Translations under genes and position numbers: made by a program
The notes under the pieces: model-generated
What the model saw: only the letters and a program-made list of their open reading frames with translations
The model's database searches: none
What the model was told of the DNA's origin: nothing
IMG/VR virus record: IMGVR_UViG_3300036781_000832
Location: 1 to 44,008 of that record
Source: a virus
DNA: 44,008 nt
Direction: 5' to 3' (one strand)
Shown here: positions 36,953-44,008 of the stretch, piece after piece
Layout of the letters: the number at the start of each line of letters is the position of its first letter
How positions within the stretch are numbered: position 1 is the first letter of the stretch

Positions 36953-38783
36953 TGGTAGTTCGCAATCCGGGTTCAATTTTCCGAAGCGCCAGATCGCGTC
37001 GCGCCTCCTGCCGGGCGAGATCGTGGTGGATTTCTTCGCCGGTGGCGGCGGCGCCAGCGAGGCGCTCCGCCAGGCACTGGGCCGCGATCCGGACGTCGCG
37101 GTCAACCACGACCCGTTCGCCATCGGCATGCATGCAGCGAACCACCCGTTTACGCGGCATCTTCCTGCCGACGTGTGGACTGTCGACGTTCTCGGTGAGG
37201 TCGCCGGGCGGTCCGTGGGATGGTTTCACGCATCTCCAGACTGCACCGATTTCAGCCAGGCCAAGGGCGGCCAGCCGCGCAGTAAGGCCGTCCGCTCGCT
37301 TTCGTGGGTGATTCTGAAGGTCGTCGGAAAGCTAGCGCGCGTCGTCCGCGCACCGCGCATCGTCAGTCTGGAAAACGTCAAGCAGATCCTGAAATGGGGT
37401 CCGCTGGTCGCAAAGCGCGACAGGGCTACGGGTCGAGTTGTAACGCTTGATATGGTCCCGAAGGTGGACGCCCACACTGGCGAGATCGTCATGCGTCGCG
37501 GCAAGCCTGTAATGGTGCACCGGGTGGCAGAAAAGGGCGAGCAGGTGCCTCGACGGAACCAGTTCCTGGTGCCGAGCAAGGACATGGGTCATCGCGTCCC
37601 TCGACGTCGGCACCGCCGACACACGGCGATGGCTCAGGCTTCGAAAATGAAGCCGGTCTGCGCTACCGGTAGCACGTGGAACCATTTCGTAGAGGCGTTA
37701 CGTGGGCTAGGCGGTGAAGTGGAATGGCGCGTCGTCAGAGCGCGCGACTACGGCGCAGGCACCACGCGCGAGCGCCTGTTCATGGTCGCCCGGTTTGACG
37801 GCGCACCGATCCGGTGGCCAGTGCCCACGCATGGACCTGGTCGTGCGAATCCCTACGTGGGCATGGTCCCGCACATCAACTGGAACAACCTCGGTCGGAC
37901 AATCTTCGGCCGCAAGCGACCCCTCGTGCGCAAGACCATCTTGCGCGTACTGGACGGAGCAAAGCGGGGCCAGTGGCCGCAGCCATATCTCGATGCCATG
38001 CAGGCACTGCTGGATGGCCGCGAGCCGCGACTCCTGCTCAACGACGCTGAGGCACGCGACATTCTCTCCAGGGTGCCTGACCTCGACGCCATGGTGATGG
38101 CGGTCGGAGGCGGTGGTGTCGCACACGGAGCCAAGGACCCCGGCCCAACCTTCACGAAGGGCGGGAACGGCGCGGCGCCGCATCTGTTCCGGCCGGCCCT
38201 CATGCCTCTTCTCTTGGGCACGCAGGGCTCCGCCGCGGCGAAGCCGGTCGACGAGTCCGCCGGCACCTTCACCACTGGCGGGGCGACCAACAAGGATCAT
38301 CCTGGTTGCGCGCGTCCCCAGCTCTTCCAGCCGATCATCGCGCCGTATTACGGGAGCGGTAGCGGTACAACCGGAACGCCCGTGTCGATGCCGATGCCGG
38401 CGGCGACGACCAAGTCCCGGTTCAGTGTTGCGGAACCGGTGATCGTATCGACGTGCAATTCGAACGGGTCGGACCGCGGCCGCGTTGCGTCGGATTCGCT
38501 GCCCACGGTGACCACGGCCAAGGGTGGGGATTTTGCCGTCGCTGTTCCGGTGGTGACCGAGTACCGCATCGACATCCTCTACCGAATGCTCGACGCGCCG
38601 GAGCTGTTCTCCGCCCAGGGCTTCCCGAAGGGTTACATCATTGACAGGACGGCCGACGGCCATCGCCTGAAAGTCCACCAGGCCATAGGGATGTGCGGCA
38701 ACAGCGTGAGCCCGCCGCCGCTGCGCGCGATCGCCGAGGCGAACCTCGATTCCGTCCACGAAGAACTGGCGATGGCCGCATGA
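36945..38783 (+). CDS. DNA cytosine-C5 methyltransferase
   Basis: A 612-residue enzyme. Motif I VVDFFAGGGGASEALRQAL (FAGGGG at 31-36), motif IV FHASPDCTDFSQAKGG with probable catalytic Cys100 in a PDC variant, motif VI LENV (142-145), motif VIII GAGTTRERLFMVAR (270-283), and a C-terminal motif X GMCGNSVSPPPLRAIAEANL. The span between VIII and X holds a long target-recognition region. It should methylate phage DNA against host restriction. AGGAG precedes the ATG; ATGA overlap with the next gene. Confidence 0.92.
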   Translation: MADGSSQSGFNFPKRQIASRLLPGEIVVDFFAGGGGASEALRQALGRDPDVAVNHDPFAIGMHAANHPFTRHLPADVWTVDVLGEVAGRSVGWFHASPDCTDFSQAKGGQPRSKAVRSLSWVILKVVGKLARVVRAPRIVSLENVKQILKWGPLVAKRDRATGRVVTLDMVPKVDAHTGEIVMRRGKPVMVHRVAEKGEQVPRRNQFLVPSKDMGHRVPRRRHRRHTAMAQASKMKPVCATGSTWNHFVEALRGLGGEVEWRVVRARDYGAGTTRERLFMVARFDGAPIRWPVPTHGPGRANPYVGMVPHINWNNLGRTIFGRKRPLVRKTILRVLDGAKRGQWPQPYLDAMQALLDGREPRLLLNDAEARDILSRVPDLDAMVMAVGGGGVAHGAKDPGPTFTKGGNGAAPHLFRPALMPLLLGTQGSAAAKPVDESAGTFTTGGATNKDHPGCARPQLFQPIIAPYYGSGSGTTGTPVSMPMPAATTKSRFSVAEPVIVSTCNSNGSDRGRVASDSLPTVTTAKGGDFAVAVPVVTEYRIDILYRMLDAPELFSAQGFPKGYIIDRTADGHRLKVHQAIGMCGNSVSPPPLRAIAEANLDSVHEELAMAA

Positions 38784-41314
38784 CCGACGCCTACCGCCAG
38801 TTCCTCGAACGCAAGGTCCGCATGGCACCGTCCGCGGGCTTTGAAGTCGCCGACGCGGACATCAACCCGATCCTGCTGCCGCACCAGCGCGATGCCGTGT
38901 GCTGGGCATGCGCCGGCGGTCGTCGCGCCCTGTTCGAAGCCTTCGGCCTCGGCAAGAGCGTGCAGCAGTTGGAGGTGATCCGGCTGGCCATGGCGCATGC
39001 CGGCGGCCCGGGCCTGATCGTGGTTCCGCTGGGCGTGCGTCAGGAATTCCGTCGTGACGCCGCGATGCTGGGCATGGAGACGCGGTTCATCCGTACCAGC
39101 GCAGAGGTGGACCCGGAGTTCAGCGGCATCCACCTGACGAACTACGAGAGCGTGCGCGACGGCAAGCTGGACCCGAACGTGTTCGCGGCCGTCAGCCTGG
39201 ACGAGGCGTCCGTGCTGCGCAGCTTCGGCTCGAAGACGTACCAGACTTTCCTGACGCTGTTCGAGCACGTCCGCTTCCGGTTCGTCGCCACGGCCACGCC
39301 ATCGCCGAACCGCTACAAGGAGCTGATCCACTACGCCGGGTTCCTCGGCGTCATGGACACCGGCCAGGCCCTTACCCGCTGGTTCAAGCGGGATAGTACG
39401 CAGGCCAACAACCTGACCCTCTACCCGCACAAGGAGCGCGAGTTCTGGCTCTGGGTCGCCTCGTGGGCGCTGTTCCTGCAACGGCCGTCGGACCTCGGGT
39501 ATAGCGACGAGGGCTACGACCTCCCGCCCCTTACGGTCCATTACGTCGAGGTGCCGGTCGACCACGGCAGCGCCGAGGCGGATCGGGATGGCCAGGGCAA
39601 CCTGTTCCGGGATGCGGCGCTCGGGCTACGCGACGCAGCGCGGGAGAAGCGGGACACGCTTCCCGCCCGCGTGTCCGCCACCGCACGGATCCTCGAGGAC
39701 AATCCGGGCGACCACTTCCTCATCTGGCACGACCTCGAAGCCGAGCGTCACGCGATCGCCGCGGCCGTGCCTGGCGTGGTCAGCGTGTACGGCGAGCAGG
39801 ATCTAGACGAGCGCGAGGAAGCTGTCATCGCCTTCAGCGAGGGAAGGATCGCGCGCCTGTCCGGCAAGCCCGTGCTCATGGGCAGCGGCTGCAACTTCCA
39901 GCGGCATTGCCACAAGGCGATCTACGCCGGCATCGGCTTCAAGTTCAACGACTTCATTCAGTCCATTCACCGCATCCAGCGGTTCCAGCAGGCGCACCCG
40001 GTCGAGGTGTGGATCGTGTACGCCGAGAGCGAGCGCGAGGTGCTGGCGACGCTGCAGGCGAAGTGGACGCGGCATAACGAGATGGTGGGGAAGATGAGCG
40101 AGATCATTCGGGAATACGGCCTAAGCCACGCGGCGATGGCCGACGTGCTATCGCGTTCCATCGGTGTGGAGCGCATCGAGGTCAGCGGCCGGGACTGGCT
40201 GGTAGCGAACAACGACTGCGTAGCGGAAACGCGGACCATGGACGAAAACTCGGTCGACCTGATCGTGACGTCGATCCCGTTCGCGAACCACTACGAGTAC
40301 AGCCCCAACTACAACGACTTCGGACACACCGATAACAACGAGCACTTCTGGGCGCAGATGGACTTCCTCACCAAGGAGCTGTTTCGGATCCTGAAGCCTG
40401 GGCGGATTGCCGCGATCCACGTGAAGGACCGCATCGAGTTCGGCAACGTCACCGGCGCCGGCGTCCCAACCGTCAGCCCGTTCCACGCCGAGGCCATCGC
40501 CCACTATTCCGGCATGCGCGCGCTGGGCCTGCCGGGTCACGGGTTCGACTACCTCGGCCTCATCACCGTCGTGACCGACGTGGTGCGCGAAAACAATCAG
40601 ACCTACCGCCTAAGTTGGACCGAGCAGTGCAAGGACGGCACGAAGATGGGGGCGGGCTCGCCGGAGTACATCCTGCTCCTGCACAAGCCACAGACGGACC
40701 GCTCGAAGGGTTACGCGGACACACCTGTGCGGAAGGAGAAAGTCGCCTACACCCGCGCCCGTTGGCAGATCGACGCGCATGCCTTCTGGCGTTCCAGCGG
40801 CCAGCGCCTGCCCACCGTCGACGAGCTGGCCAGCCTTGGCCCGGACAAGCTCGCGAAGCTGTTCACCGCCTACAGCCTGGCCTCGCTGTACGACTACGAA
40901 TCGCATGTGCGCATTGGGGAGGCCCTGGAGTCGCGCGGCGCCTTGCCCTCCAGCTTCATGTCCCTCGCGCCTGGAAGCCATCATCCGGACGTCTGGCACG
41001 ACGTCAACCGCATGCTCACCCTCAACGGGGAGCAGACTCGCCGCGGTCTGGAAAACCACATCTGCCCGCTTCAGTTCGACATCGTGGACCGTCTGATCCG
41101 CCGCTTCAGCAACGAGGGCGACCTGGTGTTCGACCCGTTCGGCGGGCTGTTCACGGTGCCGCTGCGTGCGATTCGCCAACGCCGCCGCGGCCGCGCTAGC
41201 GAACTGAGCATGCCCTACTTCTTCGACGGCGTGAAGCACCTGCAGGCGGCCGAGGCGGAACTGTCAATGCCTTCCTTGTTCGACACCCTTCCGGACATGG
41301 ACCAGGCGGCATGA
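38780..41314 (+). CDS. SNF2-type helicase fused to DNA methyltransferase
   Basis: An 844-residue fusion. Residues 30-430 are a superfamily 2 helicase: motif I FEAFGLGKS (52-60), DEAS (141-144), TATPSP (171-176) and a motif VI QSIHRIQRFQQ (394-404) with Arg fingers. Residues 465-800 are an amino-methyltransferase with SIPFANHYEY (motif IV, 498-507) and DLVFDPFGGLFTVPLRA (motif I, 781-797), a permuted order as in beta-class N4/N6 enzymes. The C-terminus repeats ELSMPxxFD twice. It probably modifies phage DNA while translocating, as anti-restriction DarB-like proteins do. Confidence 0.9.
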   Translation: MTDAYRQFLERKVRMAPSAGFEVADADINPILLPHQRDAVCWACAGGRRALFEAFGLGKSVQQLEVIRLAMAHAGGPGLIVVPLGVRQEFRRDAAMLGMETRFIRTSAEVDPEFSGIHLTNYESVRDGKLDPNVFAAVSLDEASVLRSFGSKTYQTFLTLFEHVRFRFVATATPSPNRYKELIHYAGFLGVMDTGQALTRWFKRDSTQANNLTLYPHKEREFWLWVASWALFLQRPSDLGYSDEGYDLPPLTVHYVEVPVDHGSAEADRDGQGNLFRDAALGLRDAAREKRDTLPARVSATARILEDNPGDHFLIWHDLEAERHAIAAAVPGVVSVYGEQDLDEREEAVIAFSEGRIARLSGKPVLMGSGCNFQRHCHKAIYAGIGFKFNDFIQSIHRIQRFQQAHPVEVWIVYAESEREVLATLQAKWTRHNEMVGKMSEIIREYGLSHAAMADVLSRSIGVERIEVSGRDWLVANNDCVAETRTMDENSVDLIVTSIPFANHYEYSPNYNDFGHTDNNEHFWAQMDFLTKELFRILKPGRIAAIHVKDRIEFGNVTGAGVPTVSPFHAEAIAHYSGMRALGLPGHGFDYLGLITVVTDVVRENNQTYRLSWTEQCKDGTKMGAGSPEYILLLHKPQTDRSKGYADTPVRKEKVAYTRARWQIDAHAFWRSSGQRLPTVDELASLGPDKLAKLFTAYSLASLYDYESHVRIGEALESRGALPSSFMSLAPGSHHPDVWHDVNRMLTLNGEQTRRGLENHICPLQFDIVDRLIRRFSNEGDLVFDPFGGLFTVPLRAIRQRRRGRASELSMPYFFDGVKHLQAAEAELSMPSLFDTLPDMDQAA

Positions 41315-41493
41315 AGCTCGTCCTCCCCTTCCCACCCCACTTCCGCGAAGGCTTGCGCGCGATCGCCAACGACCTGCGCGAGTACCGAGCCAAGAATCCG
41401 ATTCCCGAAGCGGCGCTTCGTCCTGTTCCGCCCCTGCCGCCGGCGACGCCTGCGCCTATCACCCACTTCATAAAGAGGAGCCCGAAGGCATGA
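41311..41493 (+). CDS. 60-residue hypothetical protein
   Basis: MKLVLPFPPHFREGLRAIAN, DLREYRAKNPIPEAALRPVP and a Pro-rich basic end. ATGA overlaps at both ends support expression with the helicase-methyltransferase. No recognised family. Confidence 0.65.
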   Translation: MKLVLPFPPHFREGLRAIANDLREYRAKNPIPEAALRPVPPLPPATPAPITHFIKRSPKA

Positions 41494-42491
41494 ACGACGA
41501 CTCCAGCAAGTATCGGGCGGTGTTCGAAGCCCAAGGCTCTCGTGCAGTGATCGAGGGGGCCATCGTGAACACTCGCTCCAACGGTGCCGCGGGCTTCCAC
41601 GTTGAGGTTCAGGCCGACATGGGCTTCTTCGTGGGCCAGCGTGTGTGGATATCGCGAACTTCGCCCGCCACCCAGCCGCAACCCGAGCAGGCGGGTGACC
41701 CGGCTGCATGGCGATGCTTCCACTGCGACGAGACGTTCACCGACCGCGCCAACGCCGCGCTGCATTTCGGTACGCATGAATCGCAGAACCCGACCTGCAC
41801 CATTGACGTCACCACGTATCGAGCCATGGAAGCAAAGGAAGCCCACTACTTTGACGAGGATGCGTATATCCACCGTCAGATGTACCGCATGGCGAACGAA
41901 CACAAGCTCGCGCTGCAGCGCGCCGAGGAAGCCGGTTACGCCAAGGCGCTGAAGGACACGAGATACGCAGCCCCCACAAGTGAGCAGGCGGTGGGGGATG
42001 GGGCGGACGAGTCGCCGCTTGCCGGCCACTGGCACCACGGGAAGGGATTCCTTTGCTGCGGTACGTTTCGCATTGCTCGCGAAGACTGGGAAGCCGGCGT
42101 GTGCGCTGCCCCTGGTATGCGTACCGAGGTGTTCGACTGGATATGCGAGCGTCTGAACTTGACCACCCCACCGCCGGCTGTCGCCGCGCCTGCCGATGTG
42201 ACAATTAAGGCGGTCATGAACGTGGTGGATGGAGTGATGTCGGATCACGGCGGAGAAGACCTCGACGACGAAGACGTGCGCCAAAGCTTCGATTCATGCC
42301 TGCGCGAACGCCTTTCTGACGCCCTCGTCTCACCTAGCGCCGGGGCGGTGGTGCCGGAGGGGTGGAAGCTCGTGCCGCGCGAGCCGACACCGGAAATGTT
42401 CAAGGCGTGCGATACCGTTATCCAGGGATACGGCGCTCGCCTCGTGTGGGAGCGCATGCACGATGCCGCGCCGGAGGTGCCCCGTGGGTGA
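41490..42491 (+). CDS. Zinc-finger-containing accessory protein
   Basis: A 333-residue protein. A C2H2-like finger CFHCDETFTDRANAALHFGTH lies near residues 75-95, a possible second Cys cluster at GKGFLCCGTFRIAREDWEAG, and the C-terminus carries GWKLVPREPTPEMFKACDTV, a pattern found at the end of many phage accessory proteins. Linkers are of low complexity. Probably a mosaic of small domains; function unknown. Confidence 0.75.
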   Translation: MNDDSSKYRAVFEAQGSRAVIEGAIVNTRSNGAAGFHVEVQADMGFFVGQRVWISRTSPATQPQPEQAGDPAAWRCFHCDETFTDRANAALHFGTHESQNPTCTIDVTTYRAMEAKEAHYFDEDAYIHRQMYRMANEHKLALQRAEEAGYAKALKDTRYAAPTSEQAVGDGADESPLAGHWHHGKGFLCCGTFRIAREDWEAGVCAAPGMRTEVFDWICERLNLTTPPPAVAAPADVTIKAVMNVVDGVMSDHGGEDLDDEDVRQSFDSCLRERLSDALVSPSAGAVVPEGWKLVPREPTPEMFKACDTVIQGYGARLVWERMHDAAPEVPRG

Positions 42492-42720
42492 CCTCTTCGG
42501 GAAGCCGGAACCGGTGGCACGTACCTACGTGCCGTTTTACTGCTGCGGATGCGCAGGCACTCAATCTAGGGTCTGCAAAAAGCACGGCCGGCGACATTGC
42601 GCGGCGGGGAAGAATCGGTGTTCTGTCGGATTCTGCGACGCCTGCTACCTGGGCCTGCCAGCCGCCGCTTCCACGCCGCCACACACCCGCGATGCGGGTA
42701 ACGGGGAGGTGGGGGCGTGA
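42484..42720 (+). CDS. Cys-rich small protein
   Basis: A 78-residue protein with GTG start; GGAGG six bases before it supports this start over an ATG at 42463. YCCGCAGTQSRVCKKHGRRH, then CAAGKNRCSVGFCDACYLG, has nine Cys and two His in under 50 residues, very likely a multi-zinc fold. The first eight bases overlap the end of the gene before; GTGA overlap with the next gene. Confidence 0.7.
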   Translation: MGDLFGKPEPVARTYVPFYCCGCAGTQSRVCKKHGRRHCAAGKNRCSVGFCDACYLGLPAAASTPPHTRDAGNGEVGA

Positions 42721-42917
42721 ATTTCTACATCCACTTCATCAGCGAAGAAACCGACCAGGTCATCTCGAAGTGTCGCGTCGGGGGCGTTCCAGCCGTCGGC
42801 GACGAAATTCGACTGGCAGGCGAGCGCTACTGGCAAATCACGCGGCGAGTGTGGTGCCTAGATGAGCGCCAGGAAATGGGATTGCAGCGCGTAAACGTGG
42901 GAGTCAAGCCAGCATGA
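42717..42917 (+). CDS. Small beta-rich protein
   Basis: A 66-residue protein with GTG start (GTGA overlap): NFYIHFISEETDQVISKCRV, GGVPAVGDEIRLAGERYWQI, TRRVWCLDERQ. The VGDEIRL...YWQITRRVW strand order resembles small SH3-like or OB-like phage proteins. No further call. Confidence 0.7.
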   Translation: MNFYIHFISEETDQVISKCRVGGVPAVGDEIRLAGERYWQITRRVWCLDERQEMGLQRVNVGVKPA

Positions 42918-43540
42918 TCCGCGAACTTCCGATTCTCTTCTCGGCGCCGATGGTTCGCGCCATCCTCGAAGGCCGCAAGACCGTGACGCGGCGGGTGGTG
43001 AATCCGCAACCCGACTTCGTGGTCGACGGCATCGCCGCCCGCACAACCCCTGACGACATGCGTCTCGGTCGTCTCGGCAAGGTTATCCGCTGCCCCTGTG
43101 GCAAGCCCGGCGACCGGCTGTACGTGCGCGAGACATCTTTCCGCATGCCCCACCCTTCAGATGTCGGCCTTACGCCGAACGACCTTCCGCGCACCTGGCA
43201 GGCAGCATGCGATGTCGCCGGACAGGTCCTCTATCGGGCGGACATGGAGTCGCGCACGGCGTCGCTGATCATGTCCGACGGCGAACGTTGGACGCCCTCC
43301 ATCCACATGCCGAAGGACCGCGCCCGCATCTGGCTCGAGGTGACCGGCGTGCGCGTGGAGCGACTGCAGGACATCAGCGAGGAGCAGGCGCGCGCAGAGG
43401 GATCGCTTAGCCACTTTGTCGAGTTGAGCACGATCCCCGGCTTCACGGCCATCTGGGACAGCCTCGCCAAGCCCGGCACGCGCTGGGCCGACAACCCATG
43501 GGTCTGGTGCGTGGAATTTCGACGCGTGGCGGTGCGCTGA
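42914..43540 (+). CDS. ASCH/PUA-like domain protein
   Basis: A 208-residue protein. LPILFSAPMVRAILEGRKTV, TRRVV near the start and GKPGDRLYVRETS, ARIWLEVTGVRVERLQDISE, EQARAEGS follow the order of ASCH-type PUA folds: GxKxxTRR, then GDxLxVRE, then VTxVRVERLxDI. The end NPWVWCVEFRRV completes the pattern. Many phage copies are named morphogenetic proteins without evidence; RNA or modified-base binding is what the fold would suggest. ATGA before, TGATG after. Confidence 0.82.
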   Translation: MIRELPILFSAPMVRAILEGRKTVTRRVVNPQPDFVVDGIAARTTPDDMRLGRLGKVIRCPCGKPGDRLYVRETSFRMPHPSDVGLTPNDLPRTWQAACDVAGQVLYRADMESRTASLIMSDGERWTPSIHMPKDRARIWLEVTGVRVERLQDISEEQARAEGSLSHFVELSTIPGFTAIWDSLAKPGTRWADNPWVWCVEFRRVAVR

Positions 43541-43803
43541 TGGCCATATCTGGCGGCCAGCTGCGTTCGTTCCGGACCGGATGGGCGATCGTGCTGGGCA
43601 ACTTCGGCAAGGGCCACTATTTCCGCCGCATCGGCGCCGGCGACGTGGCCCTGGCCTCGTGCGGCATGGATGCCTACGTGTCGCTGCTCTACGGCATCGG
43701 GACCTACGAAACATGCCGGCGATGCCGGAAGAAACACGGTGCGCCGCCCGACCGTCGGACGTGCATGGAAACACTGAAGGAGGTGCCGCATGGGCGCAGC
43801 TGA
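43540..43803 (+). CDS. Small hypothetical protein
   Basis: An 87-residue protein, GGQLRSFRTGWAIVLGNFGK, GHYFRRIGAGDVALASCGMD, ending CRRCRKKHGAPPDRRTCMET with three Cys that may bind a metal. It starts in a TGATG overlap and overlaps the last gene by 14 bases. No family recognised. Confidence 0.68.
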   Translation: MAISGGQLRSFRTGWAIVLGNFGKGHYFRRIGAGDVALASCGMDAYVSLLYGIGTYETCRRCRKKHGAPPDRRTCMETLKEVPHGRS

Positions 43804-44008
43804 AAACATCCCGTTCGAGGAACGGGCTATCAATGCCGATGAAGTCGGCGTTCTACTGGGGTGCAGCGGCCGGCAGGTGCTGGAGCGCATTGCGTGCAAG
43901 CCGGGATTCCCCGCCCGGCTATCGATTCGCCCGGCCTCATGGATCGCCCGCGAGATACTCGAGTGGCGCGACGCTAATCGAGCTGGTCCGCGAGTTCGTC
44001 GGCGGTAG
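43790..44008 (+). CDS. Excisionase / AlpA-like DNA-binding protein
   Basis: A 72-residue protein. INADEVGVLLGCSGRQVLER, then GFPARLSIRPASWIAREILE, W form the winged-helix pattern of AlpA/Xis proteins (helix-turn-helix, FPxR, then W...EI..W). AAGGAGG with good spacing stands before the ATG. It is the last gene of the early rightward operon and ends at the final base. An integrase gene and the attachment site would be expected next, outside the window. Confidence 0.8.
   Translation: MGAAENIPFEERAINADEVGVLLGCSGRQVLERIACKPGFPARLSIRPASWIAREILEWRDANRAGPRVRRR

Noticed and set aside
37707-38828. 373-codon minus-strand frame opposite the cytosine methyltransferase
   Set aside because: Arg/Gly/His-rich shadow; the opposite strand carries clear methyltransferase motifs.

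Overview
The window is almost entirely one temperate, tailed phage genome (a prophage or its excised form) with a contractile tail. The coding strand switches once, at about 29.5 kb. Everything left of that point is transcribed leftward (minus strand) and almost everything right of it rightward (plus strand), with lambda-like immunity control in the middle. The DNA is GC-rich, with strong GC third positions and genes packed by ATGA, GTGA and TGATG overlaps. This fits a high-GC proteobacterial host. A Xanthomonadales-type host is my guess from the style of the proteins and is not proven here. No integrase, tRNA, rRNA, CRISPR array or insertion sequence is visible. An excisionase/AlpA-like gene ends at the last base, so the integrase and att site probably lie just beyond the right edge.

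Layout in minus-strand order from the switch. 29.5-25.2 kb: Cro-like regulator, CII-like regulator, winged-helix protein, lambda-O-like replication protein with repeat arrays inside its gene (probable origin), then a nin-like block (NinB-type, DUF1364-type nuclease, PD-(D/E)XK nuclease, tiny membrane protein). 25.2-24.1 kb: an unknown gene in the position of a late regulator and a GIY-YIG-like gene. 24.17-24.07 kb: a candidate late promoter followed at once by an intrinsic terminator, the lambda pR'-tR' layout. 24.0-22.1 kb: lysis genes (GH108 endolysin, holin, Rz, Rz1) and small genes. 22.1-12.5 kb: packaging and head (GIY-YIG/HTH fusion, small and large terminase, portal, minor head, protease-scaffold, decoration, DUF2184 capsid, connectors). 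12.5-2.0 kb: contractile tail (sheath, tube, frameshifted chaperone, tape measure, baseplate hub, spike, gp25, gpJ, DUF2612, glycine-rich fibre, fibre assembly). 2.0-0 kb: an AT-richer acyltransferase, probably a lysogenic-conversion cargo gene, and two unknown genes.

Plus-strand part. 29.56-30.9 kb: CI-like repressor and a zinc-ribbon/membrane/OB-fold protein in the place of lambda rex. 31.24-31.29 kb: a second operator cluster that mirrors the cI/cro operators and holds a near-consensus promoter, the equivalent of OL/pL. 31.3-32.5 kb: a chain of very small overlapping genes. 32.5-36.0 kb: KTSC-domain protein, RecT-like annealing protein and YqaJ-type exonuclease, separated by strongly structured untranslated leaders. 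35.9-41.3 kb: an Ala/Ser-repeat protein, a cytosine-C5 methyltransferase and a helicase-methyltransferase fusion, probably anti-restriction. 41.3-44.0 kb: small accessory genes and the excisionase-like gene.

The least expected signals are these: the mirrored triple operators; two structured leader RNAs plus a hairpin-next-to-Shine-Dalgarno module repeated three times; a GIY-YIG protein that carries the DNA-binding domain of the neighbouring small terminase; a heptad-like Ala/Ser repeat protein; iteron-like arrays in the replication gene; and a -1 frameshift site in the tail chaperone. Product calls rest on reading the translated sequences by eye, without database searches.
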